The notes under the pieces are model-generated. The model ran no database searches and had not been told where the DNA came from. It worked only from the letters and a program-made list of their open reading frames with translations. From positions 1 through 35,257 of the forward strand of contig JAGRMV010000003.1 of the NCBI GenBank assembly GCA_020441045.1: 35,257 nucleotides of DNA, read 5' to 3'. Shown here in pieces: positions 15,017-23,989 of the stretch. Source of the DNA: Deltaproteobacteria bacterium (GTDB lineage Bacteria; Bdellovibrionota_G; JALEGL01; JAGRMV01). A program made the translations under genes and the position numbers. Each line of letters starts with the position of its first letter. The first letter of the stretch is position 1.

Positions 15017-15946
15017 ATGAAAACCAGTCCTATAGATATTGTACTTGTACACCATGATTTGGGGGCCTCTAAACCAGGAGCTTCGAAAGGTCCATCAATT
15101 TTGTGGCAAGCACTGGAAAAAACACCTCTCGGATCTAACTTTGTATCCCACATCTATCAAAAAGAACTACATGCTACTGCAACAACATTTACTCATGCAA
15201 AACATATTGATTTGATTTCACAAACCATATTTGAAATATCGGAACGCATCAAAGCCAATATGCAGCGCGACAGATCCAGTTTGGTTATCGCCGGAGACCA
15301 CAGTACCGCTGCTGGCACCATTGCCGGCATCAAGAAAGCACATCCAGACAAACGTATAGGCATCGTATGGTTTGATGCACATGCTGACATTCACTCCCCG
15401 CATACAAGCCCATCTGGGAATATGCATGGTATGCCGTTAGCCATTGTCACTGACCAAGATAACACCATCAATCGTATCAATAAAATCACTGAAGCTGAAC
15501 ATATTGCATGGGAAGATTTGCAAGCTTTGAGTGTCATTACGCCTGCAATTTATCCAAGAGACATTGCCTTTATTGGTATTCGTGATCTTGAGGCACCAGA
15601 AAAAAAGCTACTCAATAGTCAAGGTAGCCTAAACTTATATGCGCATGATATCAATAATCTAGATGTTACAACCTGCATAACCAAAATCTTAGAACATCTC
15701 AAAGATTGTGACTATATTTATGTAAGTTTTGATATCGATTGCCTTGACGCAAGTGAAGTACCAGGCACAGGAACCCCAGTCGATAAGGGCCCTTCAACAT
15801 CTAAAGTGATTGAAATTTGTAAATCCCTCCTTAAACGCCCAGAAACCGTATGTTTTGAATTGGCTGAATATAATCCATTGCTCGATCAACAGCAGAAAAC
15901 CAAAGACGTCGCTCTTAAACTTCTCAAGCAAATTTTTGATTTATAA
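15017..15946 (+). CDS. rocF: Arginase (ureohydrolase family)
   Basis: A 309-residue enzyme that hydrolyses arginine to ornithine and urea with a binuclear Mn centre. Metal ligands are visible: His95 in AGDHS, Asp120, His122 and Asp124 in WFDAHADIHSP, and Asp239 and Asp241 in SFDIDCLD. The segment SPSGNMHGMPL (131-141) is typical for arginases as opposed to agmatinases, and FELAEYNPLLD near the C-terminus holds the conserved Glu. The first motif is AGDHS where GGDHS is usual. The ribosome site is weak. The gene converges on hpnE, with a 23-base overlap of 3' ends. A related guanidino-compound hydrolase cannot be wholly excluded. Confidence 0.88.
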   Translation: MKTSPIDIVLVHHDLGASKPGASKGPSILWQALEKTPLGSNFVSHIYQKELHATATTFTHAKHIDLISQTIFEISERIKANMQRDRSSLVIAGDHSTAAGTIAGIKKAHPDKRIGIVWFDAHADIHSPHTSPSGNMHGMPLAIVTDQDNTINRINKITEAEHIAWEDLQALSVITPAIYPRDIAFIGIRDLEAPEKKLLNSQGSLNLYAHDINNLDVTTCITKILEHLKDCDYIYVSFDIDCLDASEVPGTGTPVDKGPSTSKVIEICKSLLKRPETVCFELAEYNPLLDQQQKTKDVALKLLKQIFDL

Positions 15947-17249
15947 TATACGATGCTGCCATATGCCCGCTCTTTACAGCACTCTCAATGGTACACGGAA
16001 GCCCCGTATCAACCCAGTCACCTGCATAATAAAGCCCTTTCACATCTTGGCTCTGAATATTAGGTCGAACTATATTCTGACCAAGTGGAGGTAACCAAGT
16101 TGCATTTTTCATCAAACTCTTTTTTGCTCTAGATATGCTCACGTCACCACACAGTGGAGCCAATGTTTGTTTTGCCATTGTAATCAAATCGCTTGTGGAT
16201 TTTTTGATCAAGTCATCTGCACCAGAGGCAACCAGAGTATAATGCGATACTGATTGATCCTGCATAAACGATTGTTTACGAAAAACCCAGTGAAACGGCG
16301 TATCCCAAAAACCAACATATGCATCGTCAAACAAATGTCGATTCGTCCATATATGGAGTGAGACAATAGGGGAAGACTCCATATGTTTTACGTTACGCGC
16401 GAGAGTTTGCAATCTAGATTCTTTTGCCAATAGCCGATACAAATGGTTGGGCGCAATAGCAGTAATCACATAATCTGCTTGCACCTTTTCCCCATTTTGT
16501 AGAACAACACCTTTGATCTTTTCATGATCAAGTATCAATTCAGATACAGTTTCACGCAAACGTATAGATCCACCTTTTTTTGCCATATAGGCTTGAGCGG
16601 CATCTCCAAAGAGCTCTGTCAACCCAACATCAGCCAATCCCGAAGCAGAGTCTTTACAAGAAGCCATAAAACCCTGTGTCAAAACGACCTTCAGCAAGTC
16701 TGCAGGTGCCCTTTTGGGATCGACATTCAGTGTTGCCAAAATCAAAAGGTCCCAAAAACGCGTTTGGGTTGTTTGACTTTGTTTGCACCGACTCAAAAAT
16801 TCCGCGCAAGACATGCAAGCCAGTTGCGTATCTGTATATTTTTTTAACCCTCGTACAACATGGATGATTGAAAATCTTTCTAACATTGAGAATGCCCGGT
16901 ACTGCATATAGCCCAACAAAAGATGTAAAGGAGCAGGCAAACGGTAGGTTTGCAAAAAGGCTTTCTCACCTGAAAGACCGATCATTAAGGTCGAAAAGGC
17001 ATTACGGTATTTTACATGCTGATCTACACCCAGCCGACGCAGAAATCGGTCTGTTTCGTTATAGCAACCTAAAAACATATGCTGCCCATTATCGACAGGC
17101 TCACCTGTGGCAGGATCGGCTACAGAACTGGTTCTACCTCCCAAAATCCGGCTCTTCTCAAAAACTGTAGCTTGGTAGCCTTTTTCTACAAGTGCTGTTG
17201 CTGCACTTAATCCTGCACACCCACCACCTATGATAATGACTTTTTTCAT
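15924..17249 (-). CDS. hpnE: Squalene-forming FAD-dependent oxidoreductase HpnE
   Basis: A 441-residue flavoprotein of the carotenoid/phytoene desaturase superfamily. The N-terminal dinucleotide-binding motif is VIIIGGGCAGLSAATAL, followed by LGGRTSS and DNGQHMFLGCY, as in HpnE; the C-terminal FAD motif is GLYYAGDWVDTGLPCTIESA. HpnE reduces hydroxysqualene to squalene, the last step of the HpnCDE route. Its ATG immediately follows the hpnD stop codon, so the genes form a tight operon. It converges on arginase with overlapping ends. Carotenoid desaturation is an alternative role of the superfamily, but the hpnC-hpnD context settles it. Confidence 0.93.
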   Translation of the reverse strand: MKKVIIIGGGCAGLSAATALVEKGYQATVFEKSRILGGRTSSVADPATGEPVDNGQHMFLGCYNETDRFLRRLGVDQHVKYRNAFSTLMIGLSGEKAFLQTYRLPAPLHLLLGYMQYRAFSMLERFSIIHVVRGLKKYTDTQLACMSCAEFLSRCKQSQTTQTRFWDLLILATLNVDPKRAPADLLKVVLTQGFMASCKDSASGLADVGLTELFGDAAQAYMAKKGGSIRLRETVSELILDHEKIKGVVLQNGEKVQADYVITAIAPNHLYRLLAKESRLQTLARNVKHMESSPIVSLHIWTNRHLFDDAYVGFWDTPFHWVFRKQSFMQDQSVSHYTLVASGADDLIKKSTSDLITMAKQTLAPLCGDVSISRAKKSLMKNATWLPPLGQNIVRPNIQSQDVKGLYYAGDWVDTGLPCTIESAVKSGHMAASYIINQKFA

Positions 17250-18071
17250 TTAAAAAAAAGAGCCTATATATTGTTTGCGAGAAATCCAAAATTTTTTCCA
17301 TATGGGCACAGTCACTTTATTGGATAAAATAATTTTTGGGTGCTTCGAAATGGCTCTATAAATTTCAGCATATACACCCTTCATGACTTCTGCAGGCCAT
17401 ATTTTTTTGCGATCCAATGTTTTATAAGTTTGCGCAGATTGTTGAAAATAGGCTCCTGCCACCTGCAAAAAATCTAAAACCATGGTCTCAAAAGCAGAAG
17501 ACCAGTGTTTCTGCAAAAAATCTTCCTGCGTAATTTCATATTGAGTCCAATGTTCCTGTGGAATATAGATCCGATTCATTGCGCTATCAGTAAAAATATC
17601 TCTGGCAATATTGGTCAATTGTAAGGCGCGACCTGTAGCAATAACATAATCTGATGGAATCTCTACATGTTGTTCAAAAACGTCCATACACATATAGCCA
17701 ACGCTACTTGCCACAGCATCACAATAAACAAAAAGATCATTCCAAGTCTGATATTTTTTCTGGGAAATATCCTGTAATACTCCATCCATCAACCAATACA
17801 AATGGGAAACAGGAATCGAAAATTTCTGCACACTCCAATGCAACTCTTGGAAAAAGATTTCTTTCGACACATCCAACACATCGACTTTCTTGCGAATGTT
17901 GGTTAGACCGATCAACGCGGAAACATCGTCTGTTGCTTCATCAACTGTATCATCAACGACGCGACAAAACGCGTAAATCGATGACAGCGCCCGCTTCTTA
18001 TCTTTATTAAGACCCCAAAAAGCGGCATCAAAACTTGTCTTACTTTGTTTTAAAACGGTCTCAGGATGCAT
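17250..18071 (-). CDS. hpnD: Presqualene diphosphate synthase HpnD
   Basis: A 273-residue trans-prenyltransferase of the squalene/phytoene synthase fold that condenses two farnesyl diphosphates to presqualene diphosphate. Two Asp-rich motifs that bind Mg and diphosphate are seen: DDTVDE at residues 40-45 and NIARDIFTD in the second half, followed by the conserved RIYIP. The string GRALQLTNIARDI is characteristic of HpnD and phytoene synthases. The start overlaps the hpnC stop by 11 bases and the stop abuts hpnE. Phytoene synthase activity is the alternative, made unlikely by the paired hpnC and hpnE. Confidence 0.92.
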   Translation of the reverse strand: MHPETVLKQSKTSFDAAFWGLNKDKKRALSSIYAFCRVVDDTVDEATDDVSALIGLTNIRKKVDVLDVSKEIFFQELHWSVQKFSIPVSHLYWLMDGVLQDISQKKYQTWNDLFVYCDAVASSVGYMCMDVFEQHVEIPSDYVIATGRALQLTNIARDIFTDSAMNRIYIPQEHWTQYEITQEDFLQKHWSSAFETMVLDFLQVAGAYFQQSAQTYKTLDRKKIWPAEVMKGVYAEIYRAISKHPKIILSNKVTVPIWKKFWISRKQYIGSFF

Positions 18072-18915
18072 AACCTAGACAAGCCCTCAAAAGCATATAA
18101 AGTTTATCCCTTTTTTTGATCATGGGCCTCTGTGATAACACACAATACCTTTGTTTTTTGATTTTTTGTAAAATCATCTCTCCGCCCAACACAATCATGG
18201 CAATTTCTTTTTGCAAACGACCATCTAATAGGGGGATCAACTTCTTACCCTCGTCAAACATCGTCTGCGTTTGAGCTACCAAGTATTGTATCACTTGTGT
18301 AAAAGCTTGGTTCTCATCTCTTTGGTATAATCTTTCAAGAGAGTACCCAAATCCTTGCATAATATTGGTTGGAATATAGACCCGTTTTTTTTCTAAATCC
18401 ACCGATACATCTTGCCAAAAATTGGTAAATTGCAAAGCACTGCATATCGCATCCGAATATACATTCAGCTGTTCATGACGATAACCGTGGATGGACAAAT
18501 ACAACCGACCGATAGGGTTGGCAGAGCGTCTTGCATAATCAACGATACCTGACCAGTTGGCATACTCACTTTGCTGCACATCTTGTTCAAATGCATCTAA
18601 AAGATCGTAAAAAAGTGCGTGTGGCAAAGCATGTTTCTCAATCGTATCTGCCAAAGTGAGGAAAAGTGGATCTTTTGCGTTTCCCGCAATGCATTCATCC
18701 AGCAGGTGTCGCCATTTTTTTAGCTCCTCCATTCGCCGCCCATCAAACATAGCTTCGTCTGCATAATCATCGGCAGTCCGCGCGAAAGCATAAATCGCAT
18801 GGAGGCTTTGCCGATACTTTGCGGAGATCAACCAAGATGCCACTGGAAAATTTTCATAATGGTCCCGGGCAAGACGACTGTAAGATTGATAGTCATGGAT
18901 ATGTTGAGAAGTCAT
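18061..18915 (-). CDS. hpnC: Hydroxysqualene synthase HpnC
   Basis: A 284-residue paralogue of HpnD that converts presqualene diphosphate to hydroxysqualene. HpnC hallmarks are HYENFPVASWL near the N-terminus, DDYADE as the first Asp motif, RRSANPIGRLYL in the middle, and FTNFWQDVSVD with RVYIP as the second. The open frame runs up to 19047, but a start there would run across the divergent lipoprotein start at 19030; MTSQHIHDYQSYSRLA at 18915 gives the usual HpnC length and has AGG six bases upstream. First gene of hpnC-hpnD-hpnE. Squalene is the precursor of hopanoids and sterols; no squalene cyclase gene is in the window. Confidence 0.92.
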   Translation of the reverse strand: MTSQHIHDYQSYSRLARDHYENFPVASWLISAKYRQSLHAIYAFARTADDYADEAMFDGRRMEELKKWRHLLDECIAGNAKDPLFLTLADTIEKHALPHALFYDLLDAFEQDVQQSEYANWSGIVDYARRSANPIGRLYLSIHGYRHEQLNVYSDAICSALQFTNFWQDVSVDLEKKRVYIPTNIMQGFGYSLERLYQRDENQAFTQVIQYLVAQTQTMFDEGKKLIPLLDGRLQKEIAMIVLGGEMILQKIKKQRYCVLSQRPMIKKRDKLYMLLRACLGYAS

Positions 18916-19029
18916 AGAAACCTGTAAAAAGGATTTTTTTTGTCTATACCCTTTTCTGGCCATTTTGGCAAAAAAAACTACCATTTGGTTGCGTTGAGTC
19001 ATCTGGTTTTTTCTGCTATAGAAAAGATT

Positions 19030-19701
19030 ATGAAGTTGGGGAACCATTTTATAAAAACTGGTTTGAGTGTTGTTTTACTATTTCTCTCAAGCTGTCAAAA
19101 AATGGATACCTTTGATCAAGAAGGTATGATGGAAGTTTTTAACGGCACCATGCGTGTTACACCTGGTATCAGTAGTGAAATCAAGTCAGATATCAACTCC
19201 GTAGGCATGTTTTCTTACAACTCTAACGGCAAAGAGGTCATTATTGCCGATGCGTCTGGTAAAGCGATCTCGCTTCGAGAGATGCTTTTGGCCAACGCCA
19301 GCGCCGAGCAAGTTGACAAGTTCAAACTTCTTTTAACCATCAAAGAACTGCACCCAGATGATCGACTCGAATTTTCTGGATTTCGTGGAGAAGTTGTTCC
19401 AGGAACAGGGGGGAAGGAACTCCGCGTAACCCAACTCGAATCATCCACACAAGGTATCAAAGAGCTCAATGTCCAGGTCGAAGGCTATGCAAAAATCGAC
19501 CGTAAAAACAAACTGTATATTACAAGCAATATCCATGTATTCATCAACAAAATTGATATTGAAAATTTTTTACCAGAGTTATTAGAAGTGATTGCGGTGG
19601 GCGAAGACAATAAACCACTTTCGGAAGTAGATGATGATAGTTATATATTGTCTATTGCCAATATTCAGTTTACTGGTGTAGCTTTAACGGGACTATTGTA
19701 G
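19030..19701 (+). CDS. Lipoprotein of unknown function
   Basis: A 223-residue protein with a lipoprotein signal: a basic start (MKLGNHFIKTG), a hydrophobic core and the lipobox LSSC with the acylated Cys at 23. The longer frame from 18940 would place about 30 residues before the signal peptide and is rejected. The mature part is beta-rich and acidic with no recognised domain; FRGEVVPGTGGKELRVTQLE and KLYITSNIHVFINKIDIENF are its most patterned stretches. The ribosome site is weak. It lies ten bases upstream of the large exported protein at 19712, so the two are probably co-transcribed and may work together at the envelope. Confidence 0.7.
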   Translation: MKLGNHFIKTGLSVVLLFLSSCQKMDTFDQEGMMEVFNGTMRVTPGISSEIKSDINSVGMFSYNSNGKEVIIADASGKAISLREMLLANASAEQVDKFKLLLTIKELHPDDRLEFSGFRGEVVPGTGGKELRVTQLESSTQGIKELNVQVEGYAKIDRKNKLYITSNIHVFINKIDIENFLPELLEVIAVGEDNKPLSEVDDDSYILSIANIQFTGVALTGLL

Positions 19702-19711
19702 GAAGGGTGCT

Positions 19712-22444
19712 ATGATAATCAGCCGCATGGTTAAAAAAAACAGGGTAAACATTTGTTTAAGTTTTCTGCTTGTCTCTCTACTTTGTCACTGTGATGTCAT
19801 TCCTGAGATTTCGCCCGACCGCAGCGAGCTCACTCGCAATTTTTTAGAACGTAGTAAAGGTTTCAAGCAATTTAATCTTATCACCAACAACAAAAGAAAA
19901 GCTGGTCAAACAGATGACGACAATACTGGGGATGATCAAAAATCCCAAGAAGAAGTCAACCAAGCCCAAAGCAAAGGGGCCATTTTGCTTTTCCGTTCAT
20001 CCATCAAAGAAAAAAAACCACTTATTCAATATGTCACCAAGTTTCTTACAGAAAACGAACAATTAGGTCCTCTTGAATCTCATGGTGACAGACCTTATAA
20101 AATTACTGACCTCTACCATAAAAGTGACGAAATCACTTTCCCAAAGGGGGCCGATTTAGGCTCTTATTTCTTTCACAACAACACCATTTTACAGGGCAAC
20201 GTCAATTACTTGCTTGCCTTACCAGAAGATAAAGACAACTTGTCTGCACTTGGCATTAACAAAGATTCTTGGGATTCAATCAAAACCAACGTCGCGCAAA
20301 ATTGCCAATCTGATATTATGGGATTTGAACTACGCTCAGAACTTGCTTTTGATTTTGGCCCTACCTCGCTAAGTGACTTTGACATCGGTGATCATCTTTT
20401 GGATGCTGCATTTTTGGATAAAGATCCTATTTTATTTGATTATCTACAGCCCAGTGTCAAAGACGAAATCAAAGGTATTTTCAACTATTCTTTAGAAAAA
20501 GGTAGCTTGGTCAATCACATCATGATCTGTCCCGATAATATGCCTACGGTCTGGCTCATTCGCGATGATCAATCGATCAAACAAGAAAGTATTACTGAAG
20601 AATCTGGTCTTCTCACCATTCAGTTCAAAGATACGGTACAAAGGAACTTTTTGAAAAAAATCGAACTCAGTCCTGTCGCTTCGTTGCTCGATTTGGCTAT
20701 CACCGGTAAAAAAGGCAGCGACGTAAAAGTATTTACGCGTGATACATATGAAGAATATATCAAAGTCCATTTACCCTTGGTACCAAAGATTGTAACAACT
20801 TTTGCAGAAAAGAAAAAAAATGGTACCGCTTCTGAAAATTCTACTACAGAGGAAATTGCCAGCGGTGATAACAACAGCAGCGCTACAAGCACAAACAACC
20901 CTTTACTCGTTGACCCTGCATACGCTGCTGTACAAAATGAAATTTTGAACGATCCAAATCGACGTAGAAAAACCCTCTCATCAACTTCTGCAGGAAATAC
21001 GACAACACCAAGTCATCAACCCGCAACGACCAACACACCGACTTCTTCTTCACCCAATGTTGATATTCAAGCTGGAAATAGTGATGAATACGAAGATTTG
21101 AAAGCCAAAATTGCGACCTGGAACAATGGTTTACGTAACGATAGTAACGCCAACCCATTTTTTTCTACCGTGCTCAACAAAATTTCACATTTGTTTTATG
21201 AGCCCGATGGACAATATCTCCCCATGGGTTCGCCGCATTTGGTGCAAGATGGCAATGGCTTTTCATCGCCGCTAGGTAAAATCTGGAATGGCGACCTCTT
21301 CAAAAATGACACTGAATACAGTGATGCTGAGGTAACAACCTATTGTAGTAATTTTCCTTTTATTCGTGAATTAACTTTCCACACAGATATTCGTCCGCCC
21401 AAGAACGCTGAAAACAAAAACTATGTTCCCAGCCTTGGTAAAACATTAGCAGATGCAGTCATTGATCAATTGTGGGTAGATGCAAATCCAGCCAATTCAA
21501 AATATTCGTCCAGCCAAGACAAAACCGACAACTCAAAAGAAAAACCCAATAAAAATGCACGCGCTGCGGTTGAGATGATCACCTATGGTGCTTTTAACGT
21601 AGCTCCGGGGGATCCACTAAAAAATAACCAGCGCATGAATATGAAAGTATGTGTTGATCCAGCTTCTGGGAAATATGATATTTTTTGGAAATCGGCTGGT
21701 ACAGAATTCACATGGAAACCCGGGGCGCAGTGGAAGCTACGACATGCAAAATTTGATAAATATGTCAAAGATGCATTGGCCAAAACGTTTACCGAAACCG
21801 ATACTCCTTTGATCGCCAACCCCAAACCATGGCGAAAAGCATCCAAAGCCATTCACTTCCTAAAAAACCAACACCTCAATGACGTCATGGCACTTGCCCA
21901 AAAAGCCAAAGACACTTCTATTTACAAAACGCTCTCAAACCGTGCCAATCAGTCCCCTTCGCAAACCAAAGTTGTATGTTCAGAGAACATTAAAAAGTGT
22001 TTTTTGATTTTTCAAGCTACTTTCTTACGCGCACTTAACCCCGCCATCCTCGCTCTGTATATCAACCCCCCAACCAACCTGTTACAGAAATATAAAGATC
22101 GTATTCAAGATACAGCCCCCATTCCTTATTCGGTTATTTATGGTGAAATGATTCAGCAGATGATGGATAAATATAACAATACACCCAATGGCTATCATAA
22201 AAGTGAAACAACGTTATATGGCGCGCTTGAAATTAAATTAGATGAGCTTGATCAAGAACATGTGCCACTGCCTGCAACATTTTTTTCTATGGACAGCATC
22301 AAAAACAAAGTTTTCGATGCTGTAGGGCTAAACAAAGACAAAGACGGGTATGTGTACTTTACTGGCGCTACAGCAGAAATGTACTTATCACTTACAGCAA
22401 AAGATGCTTCCAATACGAATAAGACATCCCAGCCTGTTATGTAA
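19712..22444 (+). CDS. Large exported protein of unknown function, possibly a lipoprotein
   Basis: A 910-residue protein with an N-terminal signal peptide (VNICLSFLLVSLLCHC). A cysteine ends the hydrophobic core but the preceding residues (LCH) are not a standard lipobox, so lipidation is uncertain. AGGAAGG is six bases before the ATG. About residues 360-460 form a low-complexity Ser/Thr/Asn-rich linker (SGDNNSSATSTNN, STSAGNTTTPSHQPATTNTP) that joins two larger globular parts; both contain scattered cysteines. I recognise no catalytic motif. It follows the lipoprotein gene at 19030 and converges on the PEGA operon. Size, export and linker are in keeping with a surface or periplasmic structural protein. 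Confidence 0.75.
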   Translation: MIISRMVKKNRVNICLSFLLVSLLCHCDVIPEISPDRSELTRNFLERSKGFKQFNLITNNKRKAGQTDDDNTGDDQKSQEEVNQAQSKGAILLFRSSIKEKKPLIQYVTKFLTENEQLGPLESHGDRPYKITDLYHKSDEITFPKGADLGSYFFHNNTILQGNVNYLLALPEDKDNLSALGINKDSWDSIKTNVAQNCQSDIMGFELRSELAFDFGPTSLSDFDIGDHLLDAAFLDKDPILFDYLQPSVKDEIKGIFNYSLEKGSLVNHIMICPDNMPTVWLIRDDQSIKQESITEESGLLTIQFKDTVQRNFLKKIELSPVASLLDLAITGKKGSDVKVFTRDTYEEYIKVHLPLVPKIVTTFAEKKKNGTASENSTTEEIASGDNNSSATSTNNPLLVDPAYAAVQNEILNDPNRRRKTLSSTSAGNTTTPSHQPATTNTPTSSSPNVDIQAGNSDEYEDLKAKIATWNNGLRNDSNANPFFSTVLNKISHLFYEPDGQYLPMGSPHLVQDGNGFSSPLGKIWNGDLFKNDTEYSDAEVTTYCSNFPFIRELTFHTDIRPPKNAENKNYVPSLGKTLADAVIDQLWVDANPANSKYSSSQDKTDNSKEKPNKNARAAVEMITYGAFNVAPGDPLKNNQRMNMKVCVDPASGKYDIFWKSAGTEFTWKPGAQWKLRHAKFDKYVKDALAKTFTETDTPLIANPKPWRKASKAIHFLKNQHLNDVMALAQKAKDTSIYKTLSNRANQSPSQTKVVCSENIKKCFLIFQATFLRALNPAILALYINPPTNLLQKYKDRIQDTAPIPYSVIYGEMIQQMMDKYNNTPNGYHKSETTLYGALEIKLDELDQEHVPLPATFFSMDSIKNKVFDAVGLNKDKDGYVYFTGATAEMYLSLTAKDASNTNKTSQPVM

Positions 22445-22500
22445 CCATACAGGTTTAATAGTCATCTAATTGTTATTTGATCCATATTTTTAGCAATGAA

Positions 22501-22566
22501 CGCAAAGATGGGGAAGCCATGTGAGAACTTGCGTAAGCTGTCGAATATGACTTCCCCAACTTTGCG
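22501..22566. repeat. Imperfect 16-bp inverted repeat between convergent genes
   Basis: Arms CGCAAAGATGGGGAAG (22501-22516) and CTTCCCCAACTTTGCG (22551-22566) pair at 15 of 16 positions around a 34-base loop. It sits between the stop codons of the 910-residue exported protein and the PEGA operon. No T tract follows on either side. The loop contains AACTTGCGTAAGCT, similar to the loop of the repeat at 2660-2728. Confidence 0.75.
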
Positions 22567-22608
22567 CGGTCTTGAATAAAACCAAAACAACCAATACAGA
22601 TTTTACCA

Positions 22609-23988
22609 TCAAAAATTTCCAGCGTTATTGATCTTGATATCACCATTGCCTGTTTGTAAGCTGGTAATACCATAATACCCGCCAGCTCCAATGGCCACAA
22701 TCCCAGCCCAGAACCACCATTTTTTATATAATTTCGTTTTTGCAGCTTGCGCTTGTTGAATACCTTGGTTTTCTTGTCTCGCCTGCCCAAGTGCTGATAC
22801 ATTGGGGTCAGCAGCAAGCATGTTTTGTTTACCTGAATTCACCAAATATCCATCTGCACGGATTTGAGTCAGTAGGGCCGCTGCCAAATCAGCATTTGAA
22901 CCCGGCAAATCAGCCAAACTATTGCCCATATGAATAAAAGCCACTTGTGAAAACTCGCCCGTACGAACATCAAACAATTGACCAAGTATCCGATACCCCT
23001 CTACCTTCTCAATATTCGATAAAAAAACCATATCTGCCCCCAGCGCTCTACCGCGATTCTGGATAAAGCTTACATCTTGTGATTGCTGATCTGCGCCTTC
23101 TCGAATGCGAAATAAATGTTGTTCTTTTGAAATATTGATCAGTGGTTGAATATTTGCCTGCAGGTTTTCGACAGGCTTGTTAAGTTCGACCAATTTTGTC
23201 CATGGTGTTAAAGGACTTTTGGGAGACTCCACCAGCACATAATAGGTGCCAGGTATTAACCGTAAAGTTGATGGCACTTTTCCTTCGAGCTTACCATTGA
23301 TATAAATATTGGCGCTACTGATATTACTGCTAATTTTTACAGTTACGCGTGGTTTCTGTAAAACTCTCTGTTTTACTTTTTCAAATGCTTCTACCACTTC
23401 AGGTGAGTACGTTCTCGTCGATAACGTCAAATTGGTATCAAGATAAACCGCTTTTTCTAGTTCCTTATGTGCAAGCTCTTCGTATGCAATTTTTGTTGGA
23501 CTTTGCTTAAAAAGAGCCAATAAAGACATGGCAAGATACAAATGAGATTTCAATAAATCTCGATTCGATCGCAAGTGAGAGAGGTTACGAATCCACTCAT
23601 CTCGACTTTCAGCAAGGAGCTGTTGCGCTTGGTCAAACTCCAAATATTGATATGCTTGCACGCCATCTTCAAGAAGCTTTTTTGCCTTAACCAAATACAC
23701 TTCATCTTTTTGTTCCACTTCAGCAGGGACTACATGCTTTTGAATAAACGCCTGTATTTCATGTGGGGGAACGACCGTAACTTGATTCGCTTGATAAAAA
23801 GATTCAAATGCAGCACGCTGAATTTGCGGATACCTATCTTGGATAGCATCAAGCACTTTTACATGGTCAACCAAAATTTTGGGCTTACCAAAAGTTTTAG
23901 CGTCATCTGCATAGCTGAGCATGGGCAATAACCAAATCATCAATACCCAATAAGTAAAGAAAGATTTGTATCTATAAAACCACGACAT
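22609..23988 (-). CDS. PEGA-domain envelope protein, third of three tandem paralogues
   Basis: A 459-residue protein: signal peptide or N-terminal anchor at 10-28 (ending MLSYADDAK), a helical TPR-like region at about 80-200, a PEGA domain at about 215-285 (VTVKISSNISSANIYINGKL, then KVPSTLRLIPGTYYVLVES), a mixed domain to about 380 and a C-terminal membrane helix (WWFWAGIVAIGAGGYYGI) near 425-445. The PEGA core is degenerate compared with its two neighbours. PEGA domains are carbohydrate- or surface-associated beta modules. Orientation suggests a periplasmic body held by the C-terminal helix. The ATG follows the previous stop by one base, so it is the last gene of a coupled operon. Function unknown. 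Confidence 0.8.
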   Translation of the reverse strand: MSWFYRYKSFFTYWVLMIWLLPMLSYADDAKTFGKPKILVDHVKVLDAIQDRYPQIQRAAFESFYQANQVTVVPPHEIQAFIQKHVVPAEVEQKDEVYLVKAKKLLEDGVQAYQYLEFDQAQQLLAESRDEWIRNLSHLRSNRDLLKSHLYLAMSLLALFKQSPTKIAYEELAHKELEKAVYLDTNLTLSTRTYSPEVVEAFEKVKQRVLQKPRVTVKISSNISSANIYINGKLEGKVPSTLRLIPGTYYVLVESPKSPLTPWTKLVELNKPVENLQANIQPLINISKEQHLFRIREGADQQSQDVSFIQNRGRALGADMVFLSNIEKVEGYRILGQLFDVRTGEFSQVAFIHMGNSLADLPGSNADLAAALLTQIRADGYLVNSGKQNMLAADPNVSALGQARQENQGIQQAQAAKTKLYKKWWFWAGIVAIGAGGYYGITSLQTGNGDIKINNAGNF

Positions 23989-23989
23989 G

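Noticed and set aside
18940-19029. Longer N-terminus for the lipoprotein starting at 18940
   Set aside because: It would put about 30 non-signal residues before a clear lipoprotein signal peptide and overlap the 5' part of the divergent hpnC region.
18916-19047. hpnC start at 19047
   Set aside because: The extra residues are unlike HpnC and would run over the divergent lipoprotein start; the ATG at 18915 gives the family length.
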